This document shows positions 5,898-9,502 of a stretch of DNA of 9,502 bases, piece by piece. The stretch spans positions 1 through 9,502 of the forward strand of contig CALLKH010000613.1 of NCBI GenBank assembly GCA_938008425.1, given 5' to 3'. Under the pieces are notes generated by a model that had not been told where the DNA came from, searched no databases, and worked only from the letters and a program-made list of their open reading frames with translations. Position numbers and translations under genes: made by a program. Source of the DNA: an uncultured Planctomycetaceae bacterium (GTDB taxonomy: Bacteria; Planctomycetota; Phycisphaerae; UBA1845; UTPLA1). How positions within the stretch are numbered: the first letter of the stretch is position 1; every line of letters starts with the position of its first letter.

Positions 5898-6989
5898 TTA
5901 CCCCGCCACTGCAGCACATGCTTCTCCCCAGGCTTTGATCAGGTCCGATCGGCCGATCATGCTGCGGCGCGACGAATCCGACTTCTGACGAATCGCGTCC
6001 AACAGTCGAATCTGACCCGGCGACAGGAGCGCCTTCGGGTCGCTGCCGTTATGGATCGCGGCGTTGACGCGTGACGCCTGGGCATCGGTCATCGGTACAA
6101 ATCGATACTCCGATTTCGACAGATAATACTTCGGTTCATCATCGGGCCGCATCGATTCATCCGATCGCACCGCCGCGCCGCCAAGCTTTTCGCCGGCCTG
6201 TTTCTGCTGAGCATCCGATCGGGTGAACGCCGTTGAAGCGCATTTCCGTTTCATGGCCGATGCCAGCAGCGTCTTGAAGTCAATCAGAGTCGGATCGAAC
6301 TCGACCTCAACGACCTCCTTGCCCGCGACGAATCCCGGCCGGGTTGATACAACGCCGTTGAGCACACCCAGCGCCGCCTCCCCTTCCCAGAAGCAATGCA
6401 TTGCGAAGGTCGCCTTCTCCACGCCGCGCCTGCGGGCGGTGGATTCCATCGCCAGCAGTTCCAAATACTCCGGAACCTCGCGCTTTTCAGCCCGCAGCGC
6501 CGAAACCATCGCATTCGCCATCCCGCCAACGGTGTAGTCACCGTTCACGCGATCCGTGAGCATCTTTCGGTCCGGTGTGACAATTCGAACGACGGGATTA
6601 TTCCACGCCGTCTCCTTAAAATGCGCAAGCACCCGGGCATCCTCATCACCGCTCGAGTTGTTTCGAACGCAGACCGGCACAAACAGAGTTTCGGCCGCAT
6701 CACGGATGAGCGGATGGCTGAGTACGTCTCGGCCGTAGCCTGTGCACGTTCCGCAGCCGGGAATCTCCTGGAACAGGATGAGCACGGGCTTCTTTTCCCT
6801 CTTCGCGCGGTCCACCGCCGTGTCGAATCCGTTGACCCACTCAATGGTGCCCTTCTCCACCGGTGTCGCCTCCGCCGCGGCCTTCGACTCATTCGGCGGA
6901 GCGCCCCGCGCCGCGCTCAGGCCCATGCAAACGCTCAGATAGAACGCGACCGTTCGCATTCGCCGAAGTTTCCAGTCATTTGTGAACAT
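5898..6989 (-). CDS. Secreted thioredoxin-like / MsrA-like fusion protein (VPGUxxT-like family, Cys form)
   Basis: 363 aa from ATG 6989, which has GGGAG 5 nt upstream and gives a signal peptide (basic MFTNDWKLRRMR, then a hydrophobic core to residue 30). A longer frame to 7172 exists but adds a non-hydrophobic N-terminus. Domain 1 (about 50-165) is thioredoxin-like: KKPVLILFQ strand, then IPGCGTC with C79 and C82, and 'WNNPVVRIVTPDRKML' with the cis-Pro region. The IPG-C spacing resembles the VPGUxxT (seleno)protein family, where the selenocysteine position is C79 here. Domain 2 (about 188-265) resembles peptide-methionine sulfoxide reductase MsrA: AMHCFWEGEAAL with catalytic C199 and E204, GVVSTRPGF, and EVVEVEFDP. 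The C-terminal part (288-335, YYLSKSEYRFVPMTDAQASRVN) is known to me only from planctomycete relatives. Likely role: repair of oxidised Met in extracytoplasmic proteins, with the thioredoxin part as electron donor. Stop is TAA. Single-gene unit, divergent from the next gene. Confidence 0.8.
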   Translation of the reverse strand: MFTNDWKLRRMRTVAFYLSVCMGLSAARGAPPNESKAAAEATPVEKGTIEWVNGFDTAVDRAKREKKPVLILFQEIPGCGTCTGYGRDVLSHPLIRDAAETLFVPVCVRNNSSGDEDARVLAHFKETAWNNPVVRIVTPDRKMLTDRVNGDYTVGGMANAMVSALRAEKREVPEYLELLAMESTARRRGVEKATFAMHCFWEGEAALGVLNGVVSTRPGFVAGKEVVEVEFDPTLIDFKTLLASAMKRKCASTAFTRSDAQQKQAGEKLGGAAVRSDESMRPDDEPKYYLSKSEYRFVPMTDAQASRVNAAIHNGSDPKALLSPGQIRLLDAIRQKSDSSRRSMIGRSDLIKAWGEACAAVAG

Positions 6990-7156
6990 TGAAACTCCCG
7001 TTGTCGTTCCGGAATCATCCTCCGGCGGCGCATTTGCAACCGATCCATAACGTCCGATAGACCACGAACTCGCCGTGGTTCGGCCGTCATTCAGGCATCT
7101 TTCCGGACCCTCAAATGATACACCATCGACCCGCTCGACGGGACGATAAAACACGG
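6990..7156. other. Divergent intergenic region
   Basis: Should hold promoters for both flanking genes. TGATAC at 7113-7125 on the plus strand could be a -10 for the GT-C-like gene, but I find no -35 partner at proper spacing. No clear minus-strand promoter is seen. No repeat stands out. Confidence 0.35.
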
Positions 7157-8728
7157 ATGACTCCGCGCTCATGGTTCAGATGCAATCAAGCCGGCTTGTG
7201 TTTCATCGTCGCGCTTCTCGGCCTGATGGCCGTCGGGCGCAGCCGAATGATGCGCGATCCCGGTACGCTCTGGCATACCGTCGTGGGCGAGCGAATGATC
7301 CAGGATGGAGGCATCGTCCGAAGCGATCCGTTCAGCTTTACACACGCCGGCGAGCAATGGATCGCGCAGCAATGGCTGGGTGAATGTGCGATGGCACTCA
7401 TGCATCGCATGGCCGGGCTCGACGGACTGCTTCTCGGGGCGTGCATCATTCTCGCGGCGATACTTGCAATCATCGCGTCCCGAGCCGCGCGGTTGGAACT
7501 CCCCTGGCCGGTGACGCTGTTGACCTTGCTGATCATCTCGGCCGCGAGCAGCTATCACTTCATGCCGCGGCCGCACCTGGCGACGCTGCTATTCATGACT
7601 CTCGGCACGGTTCTGCTGTGTGACGTCGAGTCCGGCCGCGTTCGCAGTCGCGCGCTGTGGTGGATCCCGCCGGGCATGTTGCTCTGGACCAATCTTCACG
7701 GCGGCGCGCTGGGCGGACTGGCATCGCTGGTGCTCGTCGCGCTGGGCTGGCTGCTGCGCCCGGCGTGGCTTCGGCGACCCGATATCGATCGGAAAAGCAA
7801 GTTGTCGCCGTGGCTCATCGCGGGAATCGTTTCATTGGCGGCTGGTACGATTCTCATGAATCCCTTTGGGGCGGGGTTGCCGACCGTCTGGCTGAGCCTG
7901 ATGGGATCCGACGTGCTGCCCAAGGTCATCATCGAACATGCCGCGACGGAATGGTTGAGCGTCGAAGGCTTCATGCTGTTCCTCGTCGGCGCGGCGTATT
8001 TCGCCATGCTGGCTTCGGTCTGGAAGCGCGGCGTGAGAGTGGTCTGGCTGCTGCCGATGGTCTGGTTCGTGCTCGCCATGTCACGCGTCCGCCATGGGCC
8101 GATCTTCGCCCTTTCGACGGCGGTGATCCTGCTCGATATGCTCGAGTTCTCGCCGATTCGATTGAAACTGGTTCAGTGGGCGGCTGGGCGCCCGACGGCC
8201 AAGCCGGGGCAAGGGCCCATGAGCGGCGGCGGCGGTGGCTGGGGAACGCGCTGGAGTGCACTGACGCTCCCGGCGTGCATCGCAGTCGTCGCGTTCATCT
8301 TGAAGGCAATCGGAGCGCCGGTGCCGGTGATCGGCTCGAACTGGTGCCGACTCGATGCATCGTACTGGCCCGTTGAGGCAACGGCCGCGCTGAACGAACA
8401 TCTTGAGCGACATCCCGAGGACAGTCGCGTCTTCAATGACATGCTGTTCGGCGGCTACCTCATCTATCAGGCGCCGAACGCGCGGCTTTACATCGACGAT
8501 CGCTGCGAACTCTATCGCGACCCGGGAATCCGTCGCTATGTCGAACTTCTGAAGTACCCCGATCGTTTCGCGGGCGAGGCCGCGTACCGCGACATCCGCA
8601 CCGCGCTGGTTGACTCGCGCTCACCGATCGCCCGACATCTGAAGCGCGATCCCGACTGGAGCGTGCTTCATGCGGACGGCACCGCGACGCTGTTTGTGCG
8701 TAACCCCACACTTGCGGTCGCTCGCTGA
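7157..8728 (+). CDS. GT-C-like polytopic membrane protein (putative glycosyltransferase-related)
   Basis: 523 aa, with about ten hydrophobic segments between residues 10 and 390 and a soluble C-terminal part (395-523). The N-terminal loop has the pattern common to a large family of planctomycete and other bacterial GT-C-like proteins: DPGTLWH (34-40), DPFSFT (57-62) and QWIAQQWLGE (67-76), as in 'DpDtwWHl..G.wi....D.fs.t..g..w...eWl.e'. Other shared elements are RPHL (138-141), TNLHGG (178-183) and, near the end, VFNDMLFGGYLIYQ and LYIDDRCELY (425-454). GT-C enzymes use an acidic residue of the first outer loop and a lipid-phosphate sugar donor; D34 and E76 are candidates. Donor and acceptor are unknown. 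I chose ATG 7157 because it puts a short basic N-terminus before the first membrane helix; ATG 7115 is in frame and adds 14 polar residues. Neither has a good ribosome-binding site. A Gly-rich run (358-362) lies in a cytoplasmic or periplasmic loop. Confidence 0.75.
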   Translation: MTPRSWFRCNQAGLCFIVALLGLMAVGRSRMMRDPGTLWHTVVGERMIQDGGIVRSDPFSFTHAGEQWIAQQWLGECAMALMHRMAGLDGLLLGACIILAAILAIIASRAARLELPWPVTLLTLLIISAASSYHFMPRPHLATLLFMTLGTVLLCDVESGRVRSRALWWIPPGMLLWTNLHGGALGGLASLVLVALGWLLRPAWLRRPDIDRKSKLSPWLIAGIVSLAAGTILMNPFGAGLPTVWLSLMGSDVLPKVIIEHAATEWLSVEGFMLFLVGAAYFAMLASVWKRGVRVVWLLPMVWFVLAMSRVRHGPIFALSTAVILLDMLEFSPIRLKLVQWAAGRPTAKPGQGPMSGGGGGWGTRWSALTLPACIAVVAFILKAIGAPVPVIGSNWCRLDASYWPVEATAALNEHLERHPEDSRVFNDMLFGGYLIYQAPNARLYIDDRCELYRDPGIRRYVELLKYPDRFAGEAAYRDIRTALVDSRSPIARHLKRDPDWSVLHADGTATLFVRNPTLAVAR

Positions 8729-8795
8729 CAATTGACACAATTGCCGCTCAAGGCCAATCCCGCTAAGCTTCCGCCCGAGTTTTGATGGAGTTGAT

Positions 8796-9502
8796 GTGAG
8801 CCCCGTTGCCAAGAAGTGGATCCTGCGACTGCTGAAAATCGGCGTGTGCGCCGCCGCGCTCTGGTACCTCAGCAGCAAGGTCTCGCTTGAGGATCACGTA
8901 AGACTCCCCGAAGATCCGGGCGCCCGTCATCGGCTACTGGAGGAGACAGACCACTCTCTTCGATTCATCGATGCCAACACCGGCAAGGAGCGCGAGGTTC
9001 CCTACACTAGGCCCGCCAGGCACGTTGGGATCGACAGGAATCAGCCCAGGATTGACCCCGGCATCAAAACCGTCGTTGCGCGGGCGGACTGGTCGTGGGC
9101 GATGTGGGCGATGGTGGTCATGGCGCCGGTCACTTTCGTCATCGCCTGGCGGCTCCGGCTGCTCCTGGCCACGCAGGAAATCTTCCTTACTTATCGAGAC
9201 GCCCTGCTGCTCACGTTTGCGGGCAATTTTTTCAATTTCGCCATGCCCGGTTCCACCGGCGGTGACCTCTACAAGGCCTATCACATCGCCAAACGCACCA
9301 CCAAGCGCGTGCAGGGCGTGACGATCGTGTTCCTCGATCGTGTGGTCGGCCTCGTCAGTTTTCTTCTCATCGCGGCGGTCGTACTGCTGCTAGCGGGTCA
9401 GACCGGCCGGATCGGCATCCACGGCCAGATTGTCGGATACCTCACCGACGGGCTCACGATCGCCGGCATGCTGTTCTTTTCACGCCGGGTTCGCGGTTGG
9501 AT
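8796..9502 (+). CDS. Flippase-like integral membrane protein, LPG synthase TM (YbhN/AglD) family, partial
   Basis: 235 codons visible; it runs off the right edge. Start is GTG 8796 with GGAG 5 nt upstream. The family (PF03706, lysylphosphatidylglycerol synthase TM region) is shown by the segment FFNFAMPGSTGGDLYKAY (145-162), matching 'n.. lPg..GGd..r.y', followed by KRVQGVTIVFLDRVVGL (170-186), matching 'a...v..eR..gl'. Membrane helices are near 10-25, 100-120, 133-150 and 186-200. Between helix 1 and helix 2 there is an unusually long polar, charged stretch of about 65 residues (30-97), probably periplasmic. Members without the C-terminal transferase domain are thought to help move or handle glycolipids. 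It follows the GT-C-like gene by 67 nt on the same strand, so co-transcription is plausible, and the pair fits envelope glycan synthesis. Confidence 0.85.
   Translation, partial: MSPVAKKWILRLLKIGVCAAALWYLSSKVSLEDHVRLPEDPGARHRLLEETDHSLRFIDANTGKEREVPYTRPARHVGIDRNQPRIDPGIKTVVARADWSWAMWAMVVMAPVTFVIAWRLRLLLATQEIFLTYRDALLLTFAGNFFNFAMPGSTGGDLYKAYHIAKRTTKRVQGVTIVFLDRVVGLVSFLLIAAVVLLLAGQTGRIGIHGQIVGYLTDGLTIAGMLFFSRRVRGW

Noticed and set aside
6990..7172. Longer thioredoxin-MsrA protein starting at ATG 7172
   Set aside because: The extra 61 residues are non-hydrophobic and bury the signal peptide; ATG 6989 has a good ribosome-binding site. It would also overlap the divergent gene's start.
7657..8376. 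239-codon plus-strand frame inside the GT-C-like gene
   Set aside because: Arg/Gly-rich shadow of the correct frame, which has coherent membrane helices and family motifs.
8732..8760. Perfect TTGACA at 8732-8737 between the GT-C-like and YbhN-like genes, next to a repeated CAATTG
   Set aside because: No acceptable -10 box 16-18 nt downstream (CAATCC at 17 nt); not called as a promoter. The two CAATTG copies are too short to call a repeat.

Overview
The window looks like high-GC planctomycete chromosome (Planctomycetota, perhaps a Phycisphaerae-type lineage). This placement is inferred. It rests on a PEP-CTERM surface protein with an Arg-only tail, a VPGUxxT-like thioredoxin/MsrA protein of a kind I associate with planctomycetes, and large GT-C-like membrane proteins. 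No 16S gene or other strong taxonomic marker is present, and neither are tRNA genes, insertion sequences or CRISPR arrays.

Layout: The left third is on the minus strand. From right to left it carries a small membrane-anchored protein with a degenerate amidase/PGRP-like domain (2946-3425), a strong intrinsic terminator, a Wzx-type polysaccharide flippase (1123-2697), and the first 272 codons of an O-antigen ligase/polymerase (WaaL/Wzy family) that runs off the left edge. About 1.3 kb without a convincing gene follows (3426-4756). It does hold one good minus-strand promoter and a strong palindrome. The right half contains a plus-strand PEP-CTERM protein with its own promoter and terminator, then a minus-strand secreted thioredoxin-MsrA fusion. 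Divergent from that are a plus-strand GT-C-like membrane protein and the start of a YbhN/AglD-type flippase-like protein (lysylphosphatidylglycerol synthase TM family), cut by the right edge.

How the genes may work together: The theme is the cell envelope and exopolysaccharide. Flippase and ligase/polymerase act on lipid-linked glycans, and the GT-C-like and YbhN-like proteins are typical of glycolipid handling. PEP-CTERM proteins are sorted by exosortase, a system linked in many genomes to exopolysaccharide loci, but no exosortase is visible here. The thioredoxin-MsrA protein probably repairs oxidised proteins outside the cytoplasm. The most useful leads are the degenerate amidase-like protein, the promoter inside the gene-poor stretch, and the structured leader of the PEP-CTERM gene.
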